Part shown: positions 10,829-22,780 of the stretch, in pieces
Layout: the number at the start of each line of letters is the position of its first letter
How positions within the stretch are numbered: position 1 is the stretch's first letter
DNA from: Gambelia wislizenii
Lineage: Eukaryota; Chordata; Lepidosauria; Squamata; Crotaphytidae
Assembly: GCA_030847615.1 (NCBI GenBank)
Contig: JAUMIR010000005.1
Span: forward strand, 239,978,645 to 240,042,644
Direction: 5' to 3'
Length of the DNA: 64,000 nt
Notes under the pieces: model-generated
Seen by the model: only the letters and a program-made list of their open reading frames with translations
Databases searched by the model: none
What the model was told of the DNA's origin: nothing
Position numbers and translations under genes: made by a program

Positions 10829-11290
10829 TATTTATATCCCACATTTTTCCCAGCCTAGGACTCAAGGTGGGTTACAAAAGTTAAAATAGATTCAGCTAAA
10901 AGTATACATCATACAAAAATTAGAATATACTTAAACTATTACTTGAAGTAAAAGAATGTTCATTAAAAAGGAAACAACAAATAGAGAGTACACCATGTTA
11001 TTAAAGGCCCTTAAGATTCTGCCAAAACAAACAAATTTTGACCTGCCTATGGAAGAACAGCAAGGAGGGTGCCAGTCTAATCTGGGAAGGGAGTTCCAGA
11101 GCCTGGGAACAGCCACTAAGAAGGTCCTCTCTTGTGTTCTCACCAAATGTACCTATGACAGTGATGAAACAGATGTGGTGGTCTAGCAGCATAACACCCT
11201 CATCCATATTTGTCAGACATCTGCCTTCTGCCAAATGCCAGCTAGGTTTTCCCCCACACACAACATGCATTTACTGGTTCTGCTGATGCT
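10829..11290 (-). pseudogene. L2-like LINE 3' end
   Basis: The minus frames 11146-10931 and 11270-11001 give the L2-type C-terminus ('RTFLVAVPRLWNSLP' and 'ICLFWQNLKG'). The + strand at 10832-10880 is the complement of the usual tail (tttatatcccaca...caaggtgggtta). There is no RT, and a frameshift splits the C-terminus. Confidence 0.75.
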
Positions 11291-11808
11291 ACACCCAACA
11301 GAAGATGCAATCCAGAGAGATCTCCAGAAACATGTTCAGAGTGTGTTTGAACTTCTTCCCTTGTAAGAAACTGTGATGATGCAGAGACTCCAGTTCCTGT
11401 CATCTGCCAGCTCAGCAATCAGGTAATGAAGGATATAGAAATGAATGCTAAAAATGCTGTATCTTGGCTGGATCACTCCCCACAAATGTCTGTTGCAGAG
11501 TTTGACAACTGCCAAATTCATTGTCAGCAAATAACAACAGCAACAAAAAATAGTTTACAAATGGAATTCTAAAGACTAAATGCATTTTCCCCCATCCAGG
11601 AAAAGGCAAAAGGCCCAAGAAGGCAACCAGGATAGGGTTAATTGAAAGTGTAATGAAAAGGACTAGGCTGCCTCCTCTGTTGTTACAGTCTTCATGTGGA
11701 GAGTGATAGTCTGAAGGCAATTGCAGCTTCTCCTACATATGAAGCTTTTACATGTAATTGGAAGCCCTGGTTTTCCAGTGTTCTAGATCTTGATTTGAGA
11801 ACTTGACT

Positions 11809-11845
<37 letters not shown>

Positions 11846-12682
11846 ATCATCTGGAAATGGTCCTTGTGTAGGGAAAGCTCACCAATTTAGACTTCTTGTT
11901 ATCCATTTGAAGAGAGCAACAGAACCAGAGACAGAGGGGCATGGGGCTCACACACTCCTCTCTGTGCATGTTGATAGTACATGCTTGGATAACAACTTCA
12001 TAGGGCTCATGCCATCCAGTTATGGCTGCTTGTCTTGGTTGAATGGCCCATTGCACATCTAACACCAGAGGGGAACTCATCATATTACTCCAAGCATAAT
12101 GCTGTTTGATGGTGTCAGCTCAAATATTCTGCTTCCAGATAGTACTTGATTCCTATATACTTGTACACTTGATAACTGAATGTGATAGCTGAATGCATGA
12201 ACAGGCTCTCTGGAAGCTCAATAGGTTTGAGGAGGTGTGGCAGGAGATATGCTTTAGCAAGAGCTTCTGAATGACTGAGTCCAAACTGAATGCATGGGGG
12301 TGGGCAGAGGGGAGGAGGAGGAGGAGGAGGATTTTACACACCTATGAACACAGAGAACACACAAGGAGATCTAGTGATGCAGTGCTAAAGGAACAACTTT
12401 ATAAAAGAGGCAGAAGTTAGAAAGACCCTTCTAGGCCGAATGCTAGGCAACATCACCTCCTGTTTGTACCCAGGCCTATTAGATCTACACTCTGGGTTAT
12501 CTCTGCAGTAGAACTGCTACAAAAGATGCAACTTCTAATCCAGTAACTAACTGCTACAAAACACCCAGAACAAATTAACCCTTTAGGTGCAGCTTTTTGT
12601 TTGCCTGCTCTACTTGCTATCACTAACCCAATAGTATGGGAATAGTAGCTATATAAACAATTGACCATATGGTGGTCCATTA
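11291..12682. other. Mostly unassigned; (CA)n and (AGG)n runs
   Basis: A CA dinucleotide tract lies at 11811-11841 and an AGG tract at 12311-12331. No gene, LINE or terminal repeat is recognised; the minus ORFs here are short and featureless. Confidence 0.6.
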
Positions 12683-15448
12683 CTGGTTGTTGTTGTTGTT
12701 GTTGTTGTTGTCTGCCTTCAACTTCAAATCAACTTTGACTCATGGTGACCCCATGAATGAGACATTTCCAAGACTCCCTGTCTTCTACCTCCCCACTCAG
12801 GTCTTGCAGGTTCAGGCCCATGGCTTCTTTGGTTGAATCTTATCCATATAGTGTGTGGTATTCCTTCTTCTTCCCTCCACCTTTCCTAGCATTATTGACT
12901 TTTCCAGTGAGCCATGTCTTCCCTTGGTGTGACCAAAGTACGAGATGACAATTTGGTCATCTTGGCTTCTAGTGAGAGTTCTGGCTTGATCTGTTCTAAG
13001 ACCCATTTGTTTGTCTTTTTGGCCCCCACAATATCCTTAGCACTCTTCTCCAACACCACATTTCAAACGAGTTGATTCTCTTTCTATCAGCTTTCTTCGT
13101 TGTCCAGCTCTCACATCTGTACATGGTGATGGGAAAGACAATGGCTTGGATGATCCTGACTTTAGTGCTTAGCGTTATATCTATGATCTTGTCTAGTTCT
13201 TTCATAGCTGCTATTTCCTGCCCAGTCCTAGTGTTTTTTCTGATTTTGTGCCTGCAATCTTGACCCTCATTTATGGTTGATCCAAGGAATGGGAAGTCTT
13301 TCACTATTTCATTTTCCTCATTGTCTATTTTGAATTTATGTAAATCCATCATGGTCATTCTCCCCCACACACACACTTAATGCTCAGTGTTAATCCTGCT
13401 TTTGCACTTTCTTCTTTGACTTTTTTTAGTAGTTGCTCCAAGTCTATGCTGTTTTCAGCTAGTACTGTGGTGTTATTGAATATCTTAGATTGTTTACATT
13501 GTTTCATCTGATCGTCCCTTCTCCTTCCTCCAACTCTAAACCTGCTCTTCATGTGATGTTTTCTGCATACAAATTAAAGAAGTAAGGTGATAGAACGCAA
13601 CCTTGTCTTACTCCCTTTCCAACTGGGAACCATTCTGTTTCTCCATATTCTGTTCTTATGGTGGCCTCCTGTCCTGAGTACAGGTTACACAACAGGACTA
13701 TCAAGTGTATTGGTATACTCATTTCTTTTAGAGCAATCCAAAGTTTCTCATGATCTATGCAGTCAAAGGCTTTGCTTTAGTCCAGTAGGCACATACCGAT
13801 TTTCTTCTGGAATTCCCTGCTGCACTCCATTATCCAGCGTATGTTTGCAATGTGATCCCTAGTGCCTCTACCTTTTCTTAACCTGGCTTGTACCTCTGGA
13901 CTCTCTCTCCATGTATGATAGGAGTCTTTGTTGCAAAATTTTGAGCATGACTTTGTTAGTGTGGTAGATTAATGCTGCAATCCTTTGTGTCTCCTTTTGG
14001 GGGGATGGAGATGAACACTGAACATTTCCAGTCTGTGGGCTACTGTTTAGTTTTCCATATTTGTTGGCAGACTGTAGTTAGAACTTGGGTTGATTCTTTC
14101 TCTGTCGACTGTACCAGTTCTATTAGAATGTCACCAGTTCCTGGTGATTTAATTTTCCCTATTTATTTGAGTGCATCTTTCACTTCACTTGCCAGAATCT
14201 GAGGTTTATCTTCATATGATTCTTCTTCCCAAGTATCCTTCATCCTTTTGTCTCTTTTGTATAACAGACACACCCCCCTGGATCTTAAAGAATGGTAGAT
14301 CCGGGGGAGGTGTTTTAATGATGGGCATGGAGATGAGCACAGGGGCTGGCCAGGGCGTAGCTACGCCCTGGCTAGGAGGAGACAGGGGCGGTGCTGAGGC
14401 AGGGCCTATTTTACCCTTTGCCGCCCCTGGTTTCCTCCTCTTCTTCTATGTATTGCTTCAGTCATCTTTTTGTTTCCTCTTAGTCATGTATTGTGTTCCT
14501 CTGTGGATCATAGAACATCCCTACCTTTGGTTTGAATGTTCCTTTAAATTCCCAGATCTTGTTCTTTTTTTGTTGTCAGCCTCAATTTCCCTGCATTGGA
14601 TGTTGTGGTAATTTTCTTTGTCCCTGCTCACTCCATCATTGCAGTGTTGCATTCATGATTTTTGATCTGTTCCTGTCTCCCTTTTCTTTTGCTTCACATC
14701 TTTCCTTTACTGCTTGCAATATCTCATCTGTCATCCATTGTTTCTTCTCTTTCTTTTTGGTCACTGTTAGCATTTTGCTCCCTTCGTCCTTTATTATATT
14801 CCTAGCTTCTGTCCATAATTGCTCTAGTTCCGTTGATTAGGCTCAGTAGTGCAAATCTAGTTTTCATTTTGCTTTTGAATTCTGATGGGGTGTTCTTCAG
14901 ATCATATCTCATCATGGTGATTGGTTTTGCATTTTTCTTCAGCTTTAATCTAATTTTTTAACTTAACAATTCATGGTCTGAGCCACAATCTGTGCCTGGT
15001 CTCATTTTTGCCATAAGAATAGAGTTTCTCCATCTTTTGTTCCAATTATGTATCCTATCAGGTTTTTGTACTGACCATCCAGTGATGTCCATGTGTAGTC
15101 TTCTCTTTGGTTGTATGAAGCAAGTGTTTGCAATAAATAAATTATTGGCCTTACAAAACTCTATCAGGTGCTCTCCTACTTCATTTCTTGTTACTAGCCC
15201 AAATTTTCATTCCATTTTTGTCTCTGCTCTGTTTCTTGCCTTTGCATTCCAGTCACTTAAGATTAACAAGAAGTTCTGTTTTGGTGTGTTGTCAGTCTCT
15301 TTCTGGACTTCCTCATAGAATCTCTCTATTTTTTCTTCTTCCTCTGCCTCTGTGGTTGGAGCATACACATTGATTATGGTAATGTTAATTGTTTCCCCTG
15401 AAGTCTTATAGACATGATTCTGTCCGACTTTACATTGTCCAGAGCATG
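12683..15448 (-). pseudogene. Bov-B (RTE) LINE, 3' part of a split copy
   Basis: On the minus strand the order is: endonuclease segment near 15400-15000 ('INVYAPTTEAEEE', 'SDWNAKARN' with the usual Gly-Asp changed to Ser-Asp, 'GTDCGSDHEL' region), RT (14.8-13.4 kb), then the C-terminus with 'CESWTTKKADRKRI', 'FEMWCWRRVLRI' and 'YFGHTKGRHGSLEKS'. The RT Asp-Asp pair reads Asn-Asn near 13478 ('FNNTTVLAEN'). The 3' end is a Bov-B tail with (GTT)n at 12687-12711. Stops and shifts occur throughout. The 5' end continues at 20928 after a nested insertion. Confidence 0.93.
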
Positions 15449-15794
15449 TCTAGAGAAGGGTGACTAAAATGGTGAAAGGTCTGGAAACCATGCCTTATGA
15501 GGAAAGACTTAGGGAGCTGGGTATGTTTAGCCTGGAAAAAAAGATGGTTAAGGGGAGATATGATAGCCCTGTTTAAGTATTTGAAGGGGTGTCACATTGA
15601 GGATGGAGCAAGCTTGTTTTCTGCTGCTCCAGAAACTAGAACATGGAACAATGGATGCAAGCTCCAGGAACAGAGATTCTACCTCAACATTAGGAGGAAT
15701 GTTTTGACAGTAAGAGCTGTTTGGTAGTGGAACACACTCCCTCGGAGCGTGGTGGGGTCTCCTTCCTTGGAGGTCTTTAAACAGAGGCTGGATG
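15449..15794 (+). pseudogene. CR1 LINE inserted in Bov-B, left part
   Basis: Starts near 'gtctagagaagggtgac' and reads '[25 protein letters not shown]' and '[25 protein letters not shown]'. It stops at 'aaacagaggctggatg' (15779-15794), where the L1 enters. The rest of the same CR1 is at 20809-20927. It is 5'-truncated, and its left junction with Bov-B is uncertain by about 15 bases. Confidence 0.9.
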
Positions 15795-17529
15795 TCCCTT
15801 GTCTCCTATACTCTTCATTCTAACTTTAGAAAGCCTGAACAATCAGATAAGAAACAATAATCAGTTACCTGGACTTAAAATAAAAAAAACCAAGAATACA
15901 AGATAAAGGCATTTGCAGATGACATTGCAATAATCTTGGAATATCCAGTAGAAAATGTTGAGAAATTATTGGATTTAATTTACAACTATCGGAAACTAGC
16001 AGGATTGAAAATCAATCAATAAAAAATGGCAATAATAACAAAAAACTTATCGGCGAAAGAGGAAGACATACTAAAAGAAAGATCAGGATGTAAAATTGGG
16101 GGAAAAGTCAAATATCTTGGGGTCTGGATTAACAAAAGAAACATCGACTTATATGAGACTAACTACAAAAAATTATGGCTGGAAATCAAACCAGATTTGA
16201 TGCGATGGACTAAGCTGGATCTGCCCCTATTTGGGAAAATAAATACCATCAAGATGAATGTCTTGCCTAAATTTCTCTTTTTATTTCAAAATCTACCTAT
16301 ATTAGATAATGAAAAAAAACCTACAACAATGGACATTCGAGCTCAACAGATTCATATGGGGTGGAAGGAAAGCCAGAATTAAATGGTCAGTGCTAACAAT
16401 GGATAAGAAAGCAGGAGGAGCCTCACTACCAAATTTAAAATTATATTATATGGCATGTGGATTAAATTGGATAACTGATTGGATTAAATTGGAAGACACT
16501 AGAATTTTAACAATAGAAGGCTACTCTAACAAATATGGATGGCACGCCTATCTCGGATATGGAAAACAACAAATAAATAAAGACTTTGAGAACCATGTTA
16601 TAGGAAAGTCCCTAATAAAAATTTGGCATAAAATCAAAAAACAGTTCTATTATAAATTGCCCACATGGATTTCGCCCCAAGAGGCATTCTTTGGAAGGTG
16701 GGAAAGACCAGAGAAATGGATAAAATATAAAGATATAATCAACCAAGAAGAATTAAAAACAAATGGGGACATAATTATGTACACAAGAGAAGAATTAGAA
16801 CTGAAAGGATTTGACATGAATTGGTTTAAATTCCTTCAAATTAGACACAAATTTCAAGAGGACAAGAATAAATACGGGTTTGAAAATTCAGAAACAGAAT
16901 TGGATAAAGTGATATAGGAAGAAACAGAATTGGATAAAGTGGTATGGGAAGAAAATATCAAGATATTACAAATTATTACTAGATAGAGAACTAGAAGGGG
17001 AAAAAATTCTGATTCAATGATTAAATGGGCTCAAGATTTCAAAGAAACAATAACTTTGGATGAGTGGGAGAAGGCGTGGAAAGAGACGAGCAATTTCACC
17101 GCATGCTTAATATTAAAAGAGAACCATCTTAAAGTAATAAATAGATGGTACTTGACACCTGCAAGACTCAGTAAAATTTACAAAACGAAAGACAACAAAT
17201 GCTGGCATTGTGGAAAAGGCATAGGTACAATGTACCACATGTGGTGGGGCTGTCTAATAATAAAGAAATTTTTGACTAAAATACACAAAATAATTCAAAA
17301 AGTGTTTAAAACGCACTTTGCAATGGATCCCAAGTTGTATCTTTTAAACATAACGACAAATATTGAACAGAACCTTGTTAAAAATTATTGGAGAATAATA
17401 CTATATTCAGTAACTGTGGTGAGATTAATGATAGCAGCTAATTGGAAGAAAAAAGAGACTCCATTAATAGATGAATGGGTATTTAAACTTAAAGAGATGA
17501 TGGAAAATGATAGATTGACATATATCTTA
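15795..17529 (+). pseudogene. L1 LINE ORF2, left part
   Basis: Opens inside the RT domain ('CPLSPILFILTLESLNNQIR'; 'FADDIAIILEYP' with the catalytic Asp pair at 15912-15923) and continues into the ORF2 C-terminus ('KYLGVWIN', 'WTKLDLPLFGKINTIKMNVLP', 'CWHCGKGIGTMYHMWWGC', a Cys/His-rich motif at 17199-17251). Stop codons at 16018-16020, 16379-16381 and 16914-16919 break the frame. It is 5'-truncated within the RT. The flanking 16-bp duplication aaacagaggctggatg (15779-15794 and 20809-20824) defines the insertion. Confidence 0.93.
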
Positions 17530-20079
17530 GGGATGTTATTGTGGGACTCTACTACAGACCCCCAAATCAGATGGAGGAATTGGATGATGCCTTTCTAGAA
17601 CAGATGAACACACATGCAGAAAGGAGAGATGTAGAAGTGATGGGTGACTTCAACTATCCTGATATTTGCTGGCAATCTAACTCAGCCAAAACTTCAAGGT
17701 CTAGCAAATTCCTTACTTGCCTGGAAGACAATTTCATGGTCCAAAAGGTGGAAGAGGCAACAAGGGGGTCAGCTATTTTAGATCTGATCCTAACCAACAG
17801 AAATGACCTGGTTAATGGGGTGCAAGTGGTGGGATCCTTAGGTGAGAGTGATCATGTTCTCCTGGAGTTTGTTATACAATGGAAAGGAGAAGCCAGGCAT
17901 AGTCAGACACACATTCTTGACTTTAGGAGAGCTGATTTCAATAAACTCAGGGAAATACCGGGGGTGATCCCATGGTCAGGAATATTAAAAGAGAAGAGAC
18001 CTCAAGACGGATGGGACTTTCTCAAAAGGGAGTTACTGAAGGCACAATTTCAAACAGTACCATTGAGGAAGAAAAATGGGAGGTGTCTCAAGAAACCAGG
18101 ATGGATGACTAAAGAACTTTCAATGGAGCTAAGTTTTAAATGGAACATGTATAGGAAATGGAAAAGGGGGGAAATCACCAAAGAAGAATTCAAACAGATA
18201 GCAAACACGTGTAGGAGTAAAGTCAGAAAAGCTAAAGCGCAGAATGAGCTCAGGCTTGCTAGGGAGGTTAAGAACAATAAAAAGGGGGGTTTGGGGGTAT
18301 GTCCGCAGCAAAAGGAGGAAGAAGGAAATGATAGGGCCACTACGTGGAGAAGATGGCAAAATGCTAACAGGGGACAGAGAAAAGGCAGAATTACTCAACA
18401 CCTTCTTTGCCTCAGTGTTTTCAGAAAAGGAAAAGGGGGACTAACCTGAGGAGAATGGAACAGAGGACACAATAGGGGAAATCCAACTCAGAATAAACAA
18501 AGAGGTAGTACAGGAACACCTTCTTAATCTAAATGAATTTAAATCTCCAGGACCAGATGAACTACATCCAAGAGTATTAAAAGAGCTGGCCAATATAATC
18601 TCAGAGCCATTGGCAATAATCTTTGAGAACTCCTAGAGAACAGGAGAAGTCCCAGCAGACTGGAGGAGGGCAAACGTTGTTCCCATCTTCAAAAAGGGGA
18701 AAAAAGAGGATCCCAACAATTATCGTCCAGTGAGTCTGACATCAATACCAGGGAAGATTCTAGAGCAGATCATTAAACAGAGAGTCTGTGAACATTTAGA
18801 AGGCAATGCCATAATCACAAAAAGTCAACATGGGTTTCAGAGAAACAAGTCATGCCAGACTAATCTGATCTCTTTTTTTGATAAAGTTACCAGCTTGGTA
18901 GATGAAGGGAACGCTGTGGACATCGCATACCTTGATTTCAGTAAGGCCTTTGACATGGTTCCCCATGACATTCTTGCAAACAAGCTTGTAAAATGTGGGC
19001 TAGACAAGTTAACTGTTCAATGGATTTGTAATTGGTTGACCGGCTGAACCCAAAGGGTGCTCAGCAGTGGCTCCTCTTTGTCTTGGAAAGATGTGACCAG
19101 TGGGGTGCCACAGGGTTCTGTCCTGGGCCCAGTGCTATTCAACATCTTTATCAATGACTTGGATGAGGGAATTAGGGGCGTACTTATCAAATTTGCAGAT
19201 GACACCTAATTAGGAGGAGTAGCTAATACCCTAGAGGACAGGATCAAAATTCAGAATGACCTGGATAGACTGGAGAGCTGGGCCAAAGCTAACAAAATGA
19301 AATTCAATACGGAGAAATGTAAAGTCCTGCATTTAGGGCGAAAAAATGAAATGCATAAATATAGGATGGGAGAGACCTGGCTGAATGAGACTACGTGCGA
19401 AAGGGATCTAGGAGTCCTAGTAGACCACAAGTTGAACATGAGCCAACAGTGTGATGCGACAGCTAAAAAGGCCAATGCAATTTTGGGCTGTATCAATAGA
19501 TAGTGTCTAGATCAAGGGAAGTAATAGTGCCACTCTATTCTGCCTTGGTCAGACCTCACTTAGAATACTGTGTCCAGTTCTGGGCACCACAATTCAGAAA
19601 GGATATTGACAAATTGGAGCGTGTCCAGAGAAGGGCAACTAAAATGGTGAAAGGTCTGGAAACCATGCCTTATGAGGAGAGACTTAGGGAGTTGGGTATG
19701 TTTAGCCTGGAAAAAAGACGGTTAAGAGGCGATATGATAGCCCTGTTTAAGTATTTGAAAGGATGTCACGCTGAGGATGGAGCAGGCTTGTTTTCTGCTG
19801 CTCCAGAGACTGGAACATGGAGCAATGGGTGCAAGCTCCAGGAACAGAGATTCCACCCCCATATGAGGAGGAACTTTTTGACAGTAAGAGCTGTTCGGCA
19901 GTGGAACACACTCCCTCGGAGCGTGGTGGGGTCTCCTTCCTTGGAGGTCTTTAAACAGAGGCTGGATAGCCATCTGTCGGGGATGCTTTGATCAAGATTT
20001 CCTGCGTGGCAGGGGGTTGGACTGGATGGCCCTCGTGGTCTCTTCCAACTCTGCAATTCTATGATTCTATGATTCTATG
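17530..20079 (+). pseudogene. CR1 LINE (2.55 kb) inserted in L1
   Basis: In order: endonuclease C-half (17540-17900, 'GLYYRPPNQMEELDD', 'VMGDFNYPDICW', 'GESDHVLLEF'); linker (to 18480); RT (18540-19500) with 'NYRPVSLTSIPGKILEQ', 'YLDFSKAFDMVPHDIL', '[16 protein letters not shown]' and the catalytic FADD at 19194-19205; then the C-terminus ('[20 protein letters not shown]', '[19 protein letters not shown]'). The 3' end has three ATTCTATG units (20056-20079). At least five in-frame breaks are present: stops near 18444, 18634, 19045, 19207 and 19501. It is the youngest-looking LINE in the window and is 5'-truncated within the endonuclease. Confidence 0.96.
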
Positions 20080-20808
20080 ATCTTAAATAAGAAAAAACTG
20101 ACAAAGATGGAAAACGAGTGGCTCCCAATTCGTGAATACTGGAGAAAGAGATGGAATATTAGAGATAATATATGAAATATATAAAAGAAATGAAAGGAAG
20201 AGCAGAGCCAGTAGGACTTGAAACTGGAAAGAAATGGAAGAAGTGAAATCTGAACGCTGAGAGAACACTGAACTGAAAAAAATGAATGCGACTAAAGAAT
20301 CTTAAATGAACTTTGAAGTTTGGACAGTCTGAAAAAAGAAAGATACAGTTAGATAAATGAACTTGAGAATGAGTAAAATAGAAAGACATGAAATGTAAAG
20401 AGATATATAAATAAACACTTATAATGAAAGAGAAAAAAGGGAGATGCAACTAGATCTGCTCATAAAAGTAGCAAAACTCAAACGGATGAGAAACGAGAGA
20501 AGTTAAAGGGCTGAAAGAGGAAATAGAAGAAAGAAAGGAAGAGTATGTGAGAAGGTGAGAGTAAGTGTAGGAAGGTAGAGAATGTAGGAGGCATTAATAG
20601 AAGGAGGGTAAAGGGAGAGGAGATTTATGAAAGGTAGAAAGTAATGGATTGTATTAGAGTGTATTAGAATGTATGGAAAGAATGATTAATGTAAGGCATT
20701 GGAAGTATTGGAACAGAAATATGTATATGTATATATATATGTATATATGCACATGGAAAAGCTTTGTAAGTATTGTACAGCAACTAGTTCCAATAAAAAA
20801 ATAAAAAT
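20080..20808 (+). pseudogene. L1 LINE, right part (ORF2 end and 3' UTR)
   Basis: Resumes exactly where the L1 was interrupted: 'atctta' ends the left part (17524-17529) and starts this one (20080-20085), and the coding frame picks up as 'KKKLTKMENEW'. After the ORF2 end (about 20175) comes a purine-rich 3' UTR with an ATATGTAT tract at 20719-20750 and an A-rich tail 'caataaaaaaataaaaa' before the 16-bp duplication. Confidence 0.9.
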
Positions 20809-20927
20809 AAACAGAGGCTGGATGGCCATCTGTCAGGGATGCTTTGATTGTGTACTCCTGCATGGCAGGGGGCTGTACTGGATGGCCCTTGTGGTCTCTT
20901 CCAACTCTACAATTCTATGATTCTATG
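20809..20927 (+). pseudogene. CR1 LINE inserted in Bov-B, right part
   Basis: Begins with the second copy of aaacagaggctggatg and continues 'gccatctgtcagggatgc' to the CR1 3' terminus 'aattctatgattctatg'. With 15449-15794 it makes one CR1 3' fragment of about 0.46 kb once the L1 is removed. Confidence 0.93.
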
Positions 20928-21770
20928 TTTATCCTTTGACTGTTCTTGCTATGTCTTTCCTCAGTATTAGTGTCATCCCATTTCTTCTTGTCTTTTCAGG
21001 AAATGAAAGATTGTTAATTCTTTTTTTTTTTAGCTTGTTGACCCTTTCCTGACCATTTTAACTTGCTTGCCCCCAGAATTGCTATGTTTATATGACCCAT
21101 TTCCTTATTTTAGTATGTCTAGCTTTCCTTGACTCATGCTTCTTACATTCCATGTTCCTATAGCATGTGTAGTACAGCTTTGAACTATCGTTCTACTTTT
21201 GAAGCTATTTGCAGTTTAACATCCCTTCTGTTTGCTTTCTGTTGTGCCCTCGTCCACATCCCTATTTATAATTGTATTTTCTGTGCTCTCTTTTCATTCT
21301 GTTTGCTTCCTTTCCTTACATCCTGTTTTGTTTTCAGTTATCTCATCATGGCATTTTCTTGGTGTGGGTTCTCTTGCGGGGGGTGACCATTGCCTCCCTC
21401 TGTGCAGTACTAGCATGAGCTAGCTATGGTGTCATGGCTGTTGTCTCTGTAGTTCTCGCAGGTATTTATAGCAGCTTTGTTGTAGATTGAGCACAAATGT
21501 GCATTAGCTCTTCCCTTCATAATAGCCCCTTCAAATGATCCCCCCTCAAGTCCCTCGGGTCTTTCCTCCCTTCAAGGTTTCTCTTTCCTGCCTGTGTTGC
21601 CTCATCCTTCATCTTCTTTGCCTCCAGGTGCACCTTCATCGCCTCCTCCGCCTCTGTAATCGTCCACTTCCTGCCGTCTCTGGCTCAACCTCAGGTGCCC
21701 TCAAACAGCCTCCATTGTGCTGAAATCTTGCTGCAATGTAGAACAGAGGTCACTCCTGAGTCTGCGTGGG
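20928..21770 (-). pseudogene. Bov-B (RTE) LINE, 5' part of the split copy
   Basis: On the minus strand near 21130-20930 it reads 'MSQGKLDILK', then 'RRNGMTLILRKDIARTV', the N-terminal endonuclease segment that precedes the part kept at 15448. Upstream (21700-21550) is a charged 'EAMKVHLEAKKMKDEATQ' stretch, probably the start of the element's ORF or an ORF1. The exact 5' end is not visible. The piece is interrupted by an A-run and stops. Confidence 0.75.
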
Positions 21771-22290
21771 TGTTGTTACTGTAGAAGAGGCACTGTAAAT
21801 CTATAGAGATTAATATCTCTCTCTAGTCCCATTGGATTTGTGAGCAGCTAGGGAGGCCCCCTGGCTGGAACAGTGCAAGGAAATCTGAACAAACACTACC
21901 GGACGGTGTGGTAATGATCTGCTACATATGGAGCTAACCCTCAAATGTTGGAAGAGCTCATGTTTTATGGAGCATCGGAAGTCTACAGTATTTAAATTGT
22001 GATTGGTGGAAATGAAAAGCAGAATTAACTTCAACCTTCTATGCCAGAGTAAGCAGTTTGAAGAATGCTGCTTGCCCTTCCCTTTGTCTGCCACATGAAA
22101 CTGCGCACACTGTTGACATTTAACAGAAATAAAAACAACAAAGAAAGCTAAAAAAAGAAGAAACAAGCAGAAGAATGAGCAGGAAAGAACACAGCTTGAT
22201 TTAATGATCCCAGGGTGAGTTTCTGATGCTGACACATAGCGGGAAAAATATCTGTAATCTTTTGCTCACTTGTAAAGGCATCCGATTTGT
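21771..22290. other. No recognised feature
   Basis: Unique-looking sequence. The minus ORF 22235-21810 has a Phe/Leu/Cys-rich stretch but no recognisable family, no start context and no partner exon, and is not called. Confidence 0.55.
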
Positions 22291-22780
22291 TCTGGAAGTT
22301 ATAGAGAGACAATAAACATGATGCCCTGTGAAGCCAGATTCAATTTTCGGGGAAGAGCTACCCTTTCAGCCAATTAAGTTGAAATAGAAAAAGTGATATG
22401 CATATCAAAAGAAAATGTTAAACTTGAAATTACTCCTTCCCCTCTCTTTCTCTCTGGGGAGCCTTTGCATCTCTGCTGAAATAAGGAGGCTGGATGTTCT
22501 GTAAGTGAATTCCCCCCATCTTCTCAGCCCCATTAATTATATATCATAATCACTTGGTTTAAGTCCAAGGGCCCTAGAGAATAGTGCGGGCAGTTTCCAA
22601 TGAGAATATTCATCCCTCCCTTGCACAGACATATCAACACCTGCCAGAATTTACCATCAATTGCTCAGAGATTAATCTGACTTTCTTTTGTAGAACTTAT
22701 TTTTATCGCTCATGTAGTAAAACTAAAGCTCATAATGCTTTATTCATATTAACAAATTAGCATATTATGATTATTAGTGC
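22291..22780. other. Candidate conserved non-coding block
   Basis: Repeat-free, AT-rich sequence with many homeodomain- and POU-like cores: 'gatatgcatatcaaa' at 22396, 'cattaattatatatcataat' at 22531, and 'caattaag' at 22371. This is the texture of vertebrate developmental enhancers in gene deserts. The call is inference only: conservation cannot be seen from one sequence. Confidence 0.3.

Noticed and set aside
13587..15373. Series of hydrophobic plus-strand ORFs resembling membrane proteins
   Set aside because: They are complements of the minus-strand Bov-B frame, which explains every one of them.
18050..18401. Two overlapping minus ORFs with hydrophobic stretches
   Set aside because: Shadows of the CR1 coding strand; the plus frame carries the recognisable endonuclease-RT linker.
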